A stretch of 64,000 bases of DNA from assembly GCF_900089775.1 (NCBI RefSeq), contig NZ_FLOB01000004.1, forward strand, positions 248,001-312,000. The letters are read 5' to 3'. Source of the stretch: Marinomonas spartinae (GTDB lineage Bacteria; Pseudomonadota; Gammaproteobacteria; Pseudomonadales; Marinomonadaceae). The notes under the pieces were generated by a model. The model was not told where the DNA came from. It saw only the letters and a list, made by a program, of their open reading frames with translations, and ran no database searches. The position numbers were made by a program, and so were the translations under genes. Positions 39,497 through 47,883 of the stretch are shown in pieces (positions within the stretch are counted from its first letter, which is position 1; every line of letters begins with the position of its first letter).

Positions 39497-40759
39497 TTAT
39501 AAAAAGGCCGCGTTCACGAACGAGGCAAGAAACCACATGCATAGGGCGTATCGCCAGTTATTGTTGACAATAACGCTAGCGGGCACCTGATAACGGCCAG
39601 TCATCAATAAACCGAGGCCTGTTAAGGCACTGCTCCCCGTGGAGATGGCCCAAGCACTAAAAAAGAGAAAGCCCAGTTGGGTCGGCTCAGGATGCAAAGG
39701 CAACAAAATTGGGCTGACAACCGCAATGCTGATGATGGGGTGAACCCCGACAAAACTGACCAGTATCATTCCGGCTAAGGTCACGGCGAAGATAAAGACA
39801 CTGAAATGAGAGGAAGTGACATCAAAAACCTGTGGGTAGCACAAAATAATCGCCTTGATACCGTTTGAAAACAGGCCAGCGGCGAGAAACAGCGCAAATT
39901 GGCTGCCAATGCGGGGTAACTTATCATCCACAAAGCTCAGCAGCGCTTGTTTTCTAGGTCGAGCTTTCATGAGTAACATGGTTGCTATTGGCGCGATCAG
40001 ACAAATAAGCACCAAGATACTGATGTTTTGCCAGGTAAAATGGCAGATGATGACTGCAATGGACAAAAGCAAGGGTACAAACAGGCTTTCACGCCGGATG
40101 GGGTAGCCTTCAAAATCGCCTTTGGTGCGTCGATAGGCTTGAATCGTAGAAAAAGCCACAGACATTAACCCCATGAAAATGCCGGGGATTACCGTGTGTT
40201 GCCATTTCATCCCAGGGGAATAGGTCAAGGCGACCCCGGTTGCGACAAAAAATGGCGACCACCAAGCGGCGGCGGAAAAGCTGCGAGTGATGACAAATTG
40301 TTGTGTTGAGCTTAAGCGCCCGATGCCTTTCATACGATCAGCAAAGACCATAATGACCGACATGTTAATCACCGCCCCCAATAATTGAACCCCAAAAGCC
40401 GTATTCACAATGGCTTTTAGTCCTTTTGGCAAAGGGCGGCTGGTATCTCTTGAGCTGGTTAAATCCAAAAAAGATACCGCAACGAACATGGCAAGCATGG
40501 GTAAATTGATGGCCAGTACTTCTCGCCATGTCATCCAAATGCCTTGTGTTGCCGCAAAGATCAGAGCAAGCACGCCGATGCCCATTAAAATCAGCACCTG
40601 ACGTTTCGCGCCTTTGGGCAGCGTTTTCCACATTGCCGCATTAGCGCCCCAAGCACATAAGGTTGGCAACGCGGTATTTACCCAGCCTGCGACCGATAAA
40701 AGATAAAAAACGAGTGTCCCTAACACCAGCCATCCGGTGAATTTGTTTAAAGCAGGCAT
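39497..40759 (-). CDS. Polytopic membrane protein, possibly an ion-transporter-superfamily permease
   Basis: 420 residues with roughly 12 hydrophobic helices and a cytoplasmic basic loop (LMKARPRKQALLSFVDDKLP). The repeat-like motif FVGVHPIISIAVVSPILLP, and an earlier VITRSFSAAAWWSPFFVATGVAL, recall the re-entrant segments of anion transporters of the IT superfamily. I do not recognise the family with certainty and no substrate can be proposed. Runs in the same direction as argC but 135 bp apart, and it is flanked by the fdhA terminator upstream, so it is likely a single unit. Confidence 0.6.
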   Translation of the reverse strand: MPALNKFTGWLVLGTLVFYLLSVAGWVNTALPTLCAWGANAAMWKTLPKGAKRQVLILMGIGVLALIFAATQGIWMTWREVLAINLPMLAMFVAVSFLDLTSSRDTSRPLPKGLKAIVNTAFGVQLLGAVINMSVIMVFADRMKGIGRLSSTQQFVITRSFSAAAWWSPFFVATGVALTYSPGMKWQHTVIPGIFMGLMSVAFSTIQAYRRTKGDFEGYPIRRESLFVPLLLSIAVIICHFTWQNISILVLICLIAPIATMLLMKARPRKQALLSFVDDKLPRIGSQFALFLAAGLFSNGIKAIILCYPQVFDVTSSHFSVFIFAVTLAGMILVSFVGVHPIISIAVVSPILLPLHPEPTQLGFLFFSAWAISTGSSALTGLGLLMTGRYQVPASVIVNNNWRYALCMWFLASFVNAAFL

Positions 40760-40967
40760 AATATGCAGCGTATCCTTAAGCTCGGCATCGTGTTATGTAA
40801 GAACGGTAAAAAGAGAGGGCGAGTGTATCGCATTCGATACGATCATAATGCGATATCTTGCTGCTGTCAGCAAGTTGCCATATCAATACAAAATAGGAAT
40901 TTTATGCTGGAAGATAGGATTATAGGCTCGATTGAGCCATCGTCATTGGATTGAATAAAAAAGAGAA

Positions 40968-40995
40968 GACGGCTCTCTACCAGTCTTCTCTTTTT
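40968..40995 (-). terminator. Intrinsic terminator of fdhA
   Basis: Stem AAGAGAAGAC / GTCTTCTCTT with flanking A and T runs, 41 bp past the fdhA stop; on the minus strand it ends in TTTTTTATT. Confidence 0.85.
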
Positions 40996-41035
40996 ACGAT
41001 CCATTACGGAGTGATTAACTCTGGTTGTATAGGGC

Positions 41036-42238
41036 TTAACTCACCATTTTATGAGGGTCGATGACGAATTTCTTCGCCGCGCCGCCATCAAAATCAGCAT
41101 AGCCTTGTGGTGCTTCGTCTAGGGAGATCATTTGCACGTTCACAGCTTTGGCAATGTCAATTTTATCAAACAAGATGGCTTGCATCAGTGCTCTATGATA
41201 CTTCATCACAGGGCATTGACCCGTATGTAGAGAATGAGATTTTGCCCATCCAAGCCCAAAGCGCATGCTTAAGCTACCATGTTTTGCTGCATCATCTTGG
41301 GCGCCTGGGTCTTCTGTTACATATAGCCCTGGAATACCAATCTGACCGCCAGCGCGGGTCATTTGCATCGCAGAGTTCAATACCACAGCAGGGGCTTCTT
41401 GATGATGGTTGCAGCCACAAGCATGAGCTTCAAAACCGACACAGTCCACGAACGCATCCACTTCGCGATCACCAAGAATGGCTTCAATCTTATCTTGAAT
41501 ATCGCCATCTTCTTTTAGATCAATAGTTTCACAACCAAATGAACGGGCTTGATTCAGACGATCTTCGATCATGTCACCAACGATGACACAGGCTGCTCCC
41601 AGAAGATGAGCCGAGGCCGCCGCCGCTAAACCAACCGGACCTGCCCCTGCAATGTAGACGGTAGAACCAGGACCAACGCCAGCCGTTACACAGCCGTGGT
41701 AGCCTGTTGGGAAAATATCAGATAATAGGGTGAGGCTTTGGATTTTTTCGCGGGCTTGATCCGCATCAGGGAATTTAAGTAGGTTAAAATCAGCGTAAGG
41801 CACCATGACGTAGTCGGCTTGTCCACCAACCCAGCCGCCCATATCGACATAACCATAGGCCGCTCCTGGTCGAGCAGGGTTAACATTCAAACAGATACCT
41901 GTTTTGCCTTCCTTACAATTACGGCAACGGCCGCAGGCAATGTTAAATGGCACAGACACCAAATCACCCACTTTGATGAACTCAACATCTCGTCCACACT
42001 CGATGACTTCACCTGTGATTTCATGCCCGAGTACTAATCCTGTTGGGGCGGTGGTTCGACCACGAACCATGTGCTGATCGCTACCGCATATGTTAGTGGT
42101 GACGACTTTCAGGATAACCCCATGATGACACTGACGTTTTCCTAAAGACAATTCAGGGAAGGGAATCGCATTGACTTTGACTGTCCCATTACCTTGATAG
42201 ACGACACCGCGATTTGCATGATTGTTCATATACGACAT
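41036..42238 (-). CDS. fdhA: Glutathione-independent formaldehyde dehydrogenase
   Basis: 400 residues of the zinc alcohol-dehydrogenase superfamily, close in layout to Pseudomonas putida FdhA. Catalytic zinc ligands in TNICGSDQHM and LVLGHEITGEV; structural zinc cysteines in ACGRCRNCKEGKTGIC; NAD fold GAGPVGLAAAASAHLLGA. The characteristic insert is present (EAHACGCNHHQEAPAVVLN). It oxidises formaldehyde to formate with tightly bound NAD, without glutathione. Single-gene unit with its own terminator; likely role is detoxification of methylated compounds. NAD-linked aldehyde dismutation is an alternative activity in the family. Confidence 0.93.
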   Translation of the reverse strand: MSYMNNHANRGVVYQGNGTVKVNAIPFPELSLGKRQCHHGVILKVVTTNICGSDQHMVRGRTTAPTGLVLGHEITGEVIECGRDVEFIKVGDLVSVPFNIACGRCRNCKEGKTGICLNVNPARPGAAYGYVDMGGWVGGQADYVMVPYADFNLLKFPDADQAREKIQSLTLLSDIFPTGYHGCVTAGVGPGSTVYIAGAGPVGLAAAASAHLLGAACVIVGDMIEDRLNQARSFGCETIDLKEDGDIQDKIEAILGDREVDAFVDCVGFEAHACGCNHHQEAPAVVLNSAMQMTRAGGQIGIPGLYVTEDPGAQDDAAKHGSLSMRFGLGWAKSHSLHTGQCPVMKYHRALMQAILFDKIDIAKAVNVQMISLDEAPQGYADFDGGAAKKFVIDPHKMVS

Positions 42239-42324
42239 CCTTTTTTATTTTATGTATGGAATGACTGGTCATATTGTCACCAATCATTATTAGGATAGTC
42301 CTTTTTACGACCCAAAAACACGCC

Positions 42325-42351
42325 AAAAGCGACTTCCTAGAAGTCGCTTTT
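42325..42351 (-). terminator. Intrinsic terminator downstream of the SLC13/TrkA_C gene
   Basis: Perfect 12-bp stem AAAAGCGACTTC / GAAGTCGCTTTT with a 3-nt loop between the permease stop and fdhA. Confidence 0.85.
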
Positions 42352-42404
42352 ATCCTTTCTTATTTTATCCGTAATTGTATTAACTAAGGAAAATAGATGG
42401 CTAA

Positions 42405-44180
42405 CTATTGGTGCAAAGGCCAAAAATTGATCAGCAAGGTAAGGGTAATGATGCCGACAAAAATATTCATGGGAAGGCCAACTTTTAGGAAGTCCCCAAA
42501 GCGATAGTTCCCCGGACCGTACACCATTAGGTTGGTTTGATAGCCAAGTGGCGTAGCGAAACTGGCCGACGCAGCCATCATAATGGCGAAGATAAAGGGC
42601 TCTTGGTTTAAACCCGCTTTATTGGTGATTTCTAATACGATCGGCAGCATCAGGAGTGCAGCGGCATTATTGGTGATCATTTCGGTTAATAGGGAGATGG
42701 TGATGTACGTGAGGATCAACAAAAGTACGGCGTTGCCAGCACTTAACGCTACTATGTTGGTCGCAATAAACTCGGCTACCCCCGTTTTTTGCAATGCAGC
42801 ACCAAGAGCAAACGAGGCAGCAATGGTGATGACTACCGTTAAATCAATGCTTTTTTCTGCTTGAGAAATACTTAAACAGCCCGTTAACAGCATTAGCCCC
42901 GCCCCTAACAGAGCGGCATTGAGCATAGATATTGCTCCAAATCCTGCAGCAACCACAACCGATGTGAGAATCGCCCACGCTAAATAGGCCTTTTCATGGC
43001 GTGGCGTATCGTGATCAAGCTCGTTAACCAGCAAAAAGTCTTTGTTATATTGTTGACGAGTGACAAAGGCCGGACGCGCTTCTAATAAAAGCGTATCACC
43101 TGCGCGCAGGGTAATGTTCCCTAAATTGCCTTTTACTCGTTCGCCCGCTCTGGCTACGGCCAATACCGCTGCACCGTAACGATTACGAAACTGAGCGCTG
43201 CGAATATTGCTGCCAATGACATCACAGTGAGGAGAAACAACCGCTTCAACAAGGCGTCGTCCTGCTTTTGGTTCTTTGAGTCTATCCAGATGACCGTCAT
43301 TTTGTGGGGCACTTAACCCATGAATTTTTAGCAAGTCTGAAATCGCCTCTGTATCGCCAGCAAATACAAGACGATCGTTAGCAAATAAGATTTCATCTGA
43401 CGACGCGGCAGAAATACTGGCACCGTTGCGTTCAATCTCGACCAAATAAATGCGCTTGATATCACGTAGGCCAGCTTCTTCAACGGATCGACCCACTAAG
43501 GGACCATGTTCTGTCACCATTACTTCTAAGGTGAACTCTCTAACATTTGAAAACGCTTGATTGTCTTTTTTATTAGGTAACAGCTTAGGAAAGAAAACAA
43601 ACATAAATAGCCCGCCAAGAATGGCCACTGGCAAACCTAGGGCAGTGATATCGAACAAGCTAAAACCTGCATGACCCGTTAAGGCTTTATATTGCCCATT
43701 AACAATCAAATTTGTACTGGTGCCGATTAACGTTACCGTACCGCCCAAAATGGCCGTATAACTCAATGGGATCATTAATTTTGAGGCCGGTATATTGATC
43801 TTTTTACACCATGAATGAATGGCTGGAATCATAGTGGCAACCACTGGGGTGTTGTTTAAAAAAGCACTCAGAAAAGCAACAGGGAAAAATATGCGAAGCA
43901 AGGCTGAACGCTCAGACTTCGGTGAGCCTAAGAGCTTATTGACCAACAAATCGACACCACCTGAGGAATGAATGCCTGCCGCCACCACAAACATCGCCGC
44001 GACCGTAATCAATCCCGTATTGCTAAATCCTGCAACGGCTTCCTTAGGAGATAAAATGCCAAATAAACTGAGCAAGGTCAGCGCTCCCATCATCACAATG
44101 TGAGGGCCAATGCGTGAGACGATCAACGTACTTAAAACAATAATGGTAAGAGTTAACGAAAACCAACCGTCCCAACCCAT
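42405..44180 (-). CDS. SLC13/DASS-type permease with two internal TrkA_C domains
   Basis: 591 residues. Two hydrophobic blocks of about five to six helices each surround a soluble middle part (~205-380) that contains two TrkA_C (RCK_C) domains (EVMVTEHGPLVGRSVEEAGL and AVVSPHCDVIGSNIRSAQFR). Transport motifs include FLNNTPVVATMIP, IGTSTNLIVNGQ and, in the second half, ITNNAAALLMLP and TPLGYQTNLMVYGPG, the Asn-Thr re-entrant pairs of divalent anion:sodium symporters. Such proteins usually import sulfate or dicarboxylates, the RCK domains sensing a nucleotide or ion. The exact substrate is unknown. Confidence 0.88.
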   Translation of the reverse strand: MGWDGWFSLTLTIIVLSTLIVSRIGPHIVMMGALTLLSLFGILSPKEAVAGFSNTGLITVAAMFVVAAGIHSSGGVDLLVNKLLGSPKSERSALLRIFFPVAFLSAFLNNTPVVATMIPAIHSWCKKINIPASKLMIPLSYTAILGGTVTLIGTSTNLIVNGQYKALTGHAGFSLFDITALGLPVAILGGLFMFVFFPKLLPNKKDNQAFSNVREFTLEVMVTEHGPLVGRSVEEAGLRDIKRIYLVEIERNGASISAASSDEILFANDRLVFAGDTEAISDLLKIHGLSAPQNDGHLDRLKEPKAGRRLVEAVVSPHCDVIGSNIRSAQFRNRYGAAVLAVARAGERVKGNLGNITLRAGDTLLLEARPAFVTRQQYNKDFLLVNELDHDTPRHEKAYLAWAILTSVVVAAGFGAISMLNAALLGAGLMLLTGCLSISQAEKSIDLTVVITIAASFALGAALQKTGVAEFIATNIVALSAGNAVLLLILTYITISLLTEMITNNAAALLMLPIVLEITNKAGLNQEPFIFAIMMAASASFATPLGYQTNLMVYGPGNYRFGDFLKVGLPMNIFVGIITLTLLINFWPLHQ

Positions 44181-44493
44181 ATAAGCTCCTAGTTTGATGG
44201 CAAAGAAAAGAATCGGATAAAAGGCATTCTAGAGGGTGTTTTAAGAATTAAAAGAAATAAAAAATGATTTGTATATTCTTATATTGAATATAGGTTTGAA
44301 TTATATAAAAAAAGTGTGAACATTTATTATCCCACTCAAAAACAGCAAAGAAAGACTGGCTAACTCTTCCCCAATTGGATTAACCTTAATTATATCGCTT
44401 GACCCTTTTTTTGAACCTCAACGCTAAGTCCAGAGAAATAGGGGCTTCGCAAAGCTCATTAAAAAAAGGGTATTTTTATCGAAAAACCATAAA

Positions 44494-44505
44494 GCTCTTT
44501 TACAA
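44494..44505 (+). promoter_or_regulatory. boxA-like antitermination element in the CRISPR leader
   Basis: GCTCTTTTACAA differs by one base from the rRNA-type boxA GCTCTTTAACAA. boxA elements upstream of CRISPR arrays are known to protect the long non-coding transcript from Rho. The placement 28 bp before the first repeat fits. Confidence 0.5.
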
Positions 44506-44516
44506 TCAAACACTTA
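44504..44516 (+). promoter_or_regulatory. IHF-binding site in the CRISPR leader
   Basis: AATCAAACACTTA matches the IHF consensus WATCAANNNNTTR at every fixed position and lies 16 bp before the first repeat, where IHF bends the leader for Cas1-Cas2 insertion in type I systems. Confidence 0.7.
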
Positions 44517-44532
44517 ATGGTATTTTGGCATA

Positions 44533-45580
44533 CTTCACCGCCGAACAGGCGGCTTAGAAAAAATGGATTGTAAGAGGATCTATCCATATTGACTTCACCG
44601 CCGAACAGGCGGCTTAGAAAAGCTTCTTAACATAAGCTAAATGCTCTAATGACTTCACCGCCGAACAGGCGGCTTAGAAACATGCCGTTAGGTGTTGATA
44701 CGTCAATACGACCTTCACCGCCGAACAGGCGGCTTAGAAATAAACTATTCATTCATTGGGACAAGTCTGATTCTTCACCGCCGAACAGGCGGCTTAGAAA
44801 TTAGTAGCTTACACTCATTGATCTAGAATGCACTTCACCGCCGAACAGGCGGCTTAGAAACGAGACACTAGCAACAAAACAAGTTAATGTTGCTTCACCG
44901 CCGAACAGGCGGCTTAGAAAATTGAATAGTTGTGTTAGTTGTGGCATATATTCTTCACCGCCGAACAGGCGGCTTAGAAAAATAGCAGGGTAAGGAGTTA
45001 GGGACGCTTAGACTTCACCGCCGAACAGGCGGCTTAGAAATGTTGTAACCCATCTTTAAAATTAACTTTCATCTTCACCGCCGAACAGGCGGCTTAGAAA
45101 TGAGGCATTAAAGTCAGTACCAGTTGATAAACCTTCACCGCCGAACAGGCGGCTTAGAAAAGCCCGACAATAGGGTGTGTAGGCTCCCACTCCTTCACCG
45201 CCGAACAGGCGGCTTAGAAATTTGAAAGCTACGATTAAATCATCAATGACAACTTCACCGCCGAACAGGCGGCTTAGAAAAAATAAAACTTTAACGGAAC
45301 CACTAAAAGAACCTTCACCGCCGAACAGGCGGCTTAGAAATGACGCACTTGCGCCGCATCCAGTGACGTGATCTTCACCGCCGAACAGGCGGCTTAGAAA
45401 GCACTAAAAGACGCGTTTTTCATGGGGTCACTCTTCACCGCCGAACAGGCGGCTTAGAAAAGCTGCAAAAAGCTCTTTGCTGGTATTGAAGCCTTCACCG
45501 CCGAACAGGCGGCTTAGAAAATCATGAAAGTAAAATCATTTCTTATTGTGAGCTTCACCGCCGAGCACGCGGCTTAGAAA
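44533..45580 (+). CRISPR. Type I-F CRISPR array, 18 repeats and 17 spacers
   Basis: 28-bp repeats (beginning CTTCACCGCC, centre GAACA, ending GGCGGCTTAGAAA) at exactly 60-bp spacing, so every spacer is 32 bp. The CCGCC/GGCGG palindrome, the TTAGAAA end and the 28+32 geometry are those of subtype I-F (Csy). Seventeen repeats are identical; the last (45553-45580) has two changes (GAGCACGCGG), marking the old end and giving transcription on the + strand. No cas1, cas2-3 or csy gene occurs in the window, so the array depends on a distant cas locus or is orphaned. All spacers are distinct; I saw no match to other parts of the window. Confidence 0.97.
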
Positions 45581-45734
45581 AGCCCCAACTTGCCAGCGGA
45601 TATCGGGGGTGGTGATAGGGCGACAGATGGCGCCTTGTTCGTTGGCTTGTTGGCGGCACAGGGCGGGCACGACGGCGACGCCTTTGCTGACTATGCGTCC
45701 CACGGTGGTGAGGTGGTGCGCGTCGAAGGCGGCA
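45581..45734 (-). pseudogene. LysR-family regulator remnant (C-terminal fragment)
   Basis: Read on the minus strand, 51-52 codons align with the effector domain of the intact LysR protein encoded at 47884-48786: AFDAHHLTTVGRIVSKG against AFDAHQLATVGRMVSEG, then VAVVPALCR, ANEQGAICRPITTPDIRWQV. The frame is open but has lost two codons (Gly-Met), and both ends are missing. One edge is the last CRISPR repeat and the other is the stop of the adjacent hypothetical gene. It is diverged enough to be an old paralogue, not a fresh copy. Confidence 0.88.
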
Positions 45735-46556
45735 TTACTCTACTTGTCCTTCTATCAAACGGCCTTCTTCCTCGGGAATATCTTCCAGTGTGATGCTTTG
45801 CATAATGCGTTCTTGCGCTTGTAGGGCATGCTTTTTCCATTTGTTATGTTTATCAGAACGATCTACACGGTGATCAAATTCTGCTTCTAGAAAACAATGC
45901 TCACTTAATGGAAGGCAGTAATAATCTTGAAATGAGCGGCGGTTATAGCGCCATTCATGATAAAACACCCAGGTTCGATTGTTTATCTCTATTTGTTTGG
46001 CGGGATCAAGGGGGGGGTAGCCCCTGTTGGCTAGTGCATACCCTAACTGTTCTGCTTCATAGTTCTCAAATTCCTTTTCTTTCCCTTCGATAATAGCATT
46101 TCGGCTACGGTCAAATCGCTCTTTAATTTCTTGTCTGACTTTTGTATTTTGTCCCTCTGGGCCATTATAGAAGTTATCATATTCTTGAATGACATGGTTA
46201 GCTAATGCATGGGTGTCGAGAACATCGATTTTTTCTGTTCGTTTAATTCTAAGCTGAAAAGTGAGAACACCAAGTTCGTTATCTGGAATAAGATTGACTA
46301 AAGGTAAATACCCCCACATTCTTGTTAGCATATGAACATATTCATGCTGCTCGAAGGATTTTCTATTTTCATTAAACCAGCTTTTTGAGTGGTAGGGATA
46401 ATGAAGATCAACAGCGCTAGATTTGACAGACACATTACTTTCCGGAACCTCAGCAGTGAGAAGTTTATCTTCAAGTATAAAACGATAATTGCGAGAATGA
46501 TTAAAATCTGGCCCTGCTAGAAAGCCACGATAGAGGGCTGTTAACTTATTGATCAT
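45735..46556 (-). CDS. Hypothetical protein, partner of the upstream hydrolase
   Basis: 273 residues, soluble, rich in aromatic and charged residues (DLHYPYHSKSWFNENRKSF, YHEWRYNRRSFQDYYCLPL), with a charged helical segment KERFDRSRNAIIEGKEKEFE. I do not recognise the family. Its start overlaps the stop of the upstream hydrolase gene by 4 bp (ATGA), so the two are coupled; it could be an immunity, chaperone or second effector protein. No signal peptide. The gene ends exactly where the LysR remnant begins. Confidence 0.7.
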   Translation of the reverse strand: MINKLTALYRGFLAGPDFNHSRNYRFILEDKLLTAEVPESNVSVKSSAVDLHYPYHSKSWFNENRKSFEQHEYVHMLTRMWGYLPLVNLIPDNELGVLTFQLRIKRTEKIDVLDTHALANHVIQEYDNFYNGPEGQNTKVRQEIKERFDRSRNAIIEGKEKEFENYEAEQLGYALANRGYPPLDPAKQIEINNRTWVFYHEWRYNRRSFQDYYCLPLSEHCFLEAEFDHRVDRSDKHNKWKKHALQAQERIMQSITLEDIPEEEGRLIEGQVE

Positions 46557-47767
46557 AAGCGAGGGTCTCCTTTCGGCAAAGTGCGCATAAATTTTAGTAC
46601 TTCGGCTGCTTTGTCTCTATAGCCTAATAGCTCCAATTGCTTGGCATAGGTTTTTAATCCCAGAAAGGGAAGTGTGTGCGGGCTGGCTCCAATATCACCA
46701 CCTTTCACGTTATCCAAAAAGCGCCAAGCGCGAATAAAGCTGCTTCTTGAATGTTCGACTTTGCCAGCAATATTGGGCACGGGGTCAAAGGGGTTATTAC
46801 GTACCGAGTGAACTTTTATTCCCACCCCTTTTGCCATACTTTGTAATAAGGCCAGCTCCGCACCAGTGCCATGGATCGCCACCTGCTGGGTGGTGAGTTG
46901 GCCGCTGTATTGACGACGAAAATGCTGTAATGCCGAGCAAAAAATAATTGCTCCTTGGCTATGGACAAGCCACTTGACCTTTTTACCTTGTTGTTGATTT
47001 TGCGCTAACACCGCTGCTAAATGTTGTGCATTGTGGGAGGTGTTGCCTTTTTTGCGGTCAAAAGCGCACTCTATGGCATCCAGCGCAAACTCATCCGTTG
47101 GGTTATGGAATAGGGTATAGGCTTGAATAGTATCGCTTTGATAGGCGGTATCAAGATGGGTGCCCATTAGCCAAGTGGCTTTAGTGAGTTCATTTTGCAT
47201 ACCATTGACAGCGGCATGTTCTGTATTGACTTGTGTTGTAGGTTTTGGATCACGTGACCAAGCATTTTGAATATCCCGAAGTCCCTCTTCATCCTCGGCT
47301 TTTTGGTATTTCGCTGAACTTATGCGAGGGACTTCATACAGCATTGTCCGCTCTGTCGAGTGCCTGTCTTTTGCACCATGCAATTGCTCGTCGAACAAAA
47401 TATCATGGATAACTAAGAACTGGCCTTTTATAAGGTATTCAATCAAATAATGATAATTACGAAATGGGTATTTGGTACGGCGGATACGCCGAAAGGGGTT
47501 AAGGCTGTGTTTGATGGAGCTGGGGGAATTAGGATGCTGGCTGATTTCGATAATTTCTTTTGCGACCATCATGGCGTCAAAGTCATTAAGCTGAGACAGC
47601 ATGGCGAGCGCCTGAATGGTAAATTGCACTTTTCGAAAAGGAAAGCCACTGGGCAAATTGACATTATAATCGGCTACTGACTTGCTGTTGAGTGTGATGG
47701 TGTCTTGGGCGCTGGCGCTGTGCGAGATTTTACTCCATGTCATTTGAGCTGTCCTTAATAAATACAA
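46553..47767 (-). CDS. Alpha/beta-hydrolase-like protein with N-terminal RelE/ParE-like segment
   Basis: 404 residues. Residues ~45-140 read like a RelE/ParE fold (VQFTIQALAMLSQLNDFDAM, then RRIRRTKYPFRNYHYLIEYL and FLVIHDILFDEQ). Residues ~200-390 look like a lipase or alpha/beta hydrolase: GTHLDTAYQSD and a nucleophile elbow VKWLVHSQGAIIF, with valine where the first glycine of GxSxG usually sits, and PFDPVPNI as a candidate acid region. The combination is unusual and may be a toxic effector; the neighbouring gene, coupled by a 4-bp overlap, may be its partner. Both assignments rest on reading by eye. Confidence 0.55.
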   Translation of the reverse strand: MYLLRTAQMTWSKISHSASAQDTITLNSKSVADYNVNLPSGFPFRKVQFTIQALAMLSQLNDFDAMMVAKEIIEISQHPNSPSSIKHSLNPFRRIRRTKYPFRNYHYLIEYLIKGQFLVIHDILFDEQLHGAKDRHSTERTMLYEVPRISSAKYQKAEDEEGLRDIQNAWSRDPKPTTQVNTEHAAVNGMQNELTKATWLMGTHLDTAYQSDTIQAYTLFHNPTDEFALDAIECAFDRKKGNTSHNAQHLAAVLAQNQQQGKKVKWLVHSQGAIIFCSALQHFRRQYSGQLTTQQVAIHGTGAELALLQSMAKGVGIKVHSVRNNPFDPVPNIAGKVEHSRSSFIRAWRFLDNVKGGDIGASPHTLPFLGLKTYAKQLELLGYRDKAAEVLKFMRTLPKGDPRL

Positions 47768-47883
47768 TAATGGCTGTGTTTTGTCCTGTAATCTTTTAGT
47801 TTATCAAAAATCATTCAATAAACGATTTGCTCATTGTGATTTTTTCTTTTTACTTGTGATTTTTTTACCTTTTATAAAGTGGG

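Larger units (their letters stand above)
44181..44532 (+). promoter_or_regulatory. CRISPR leader region
   Basis: 352 bp of AT-rich non-coding sequence on the side of the array opposite the degenerate terminal repeat, so it is the leader. It ends with an IHF-type site and a boxA-like element within 40 bp of the first repeat. No cas gene fragment is seen in it. Confidence 0.7.

Noticed and set aside
44561..45552. Self-targeting spacers
   Set aside because: Comparing the 17 spacers by eye with the window gave no match longer than chance; a proper search was not possible.
45590..45824. Short plus-strand frames after the CRISPR array
   Set aside because: They overlap the antisense of the LysR remnant, whose minus-strand reading aligns with a real protein.
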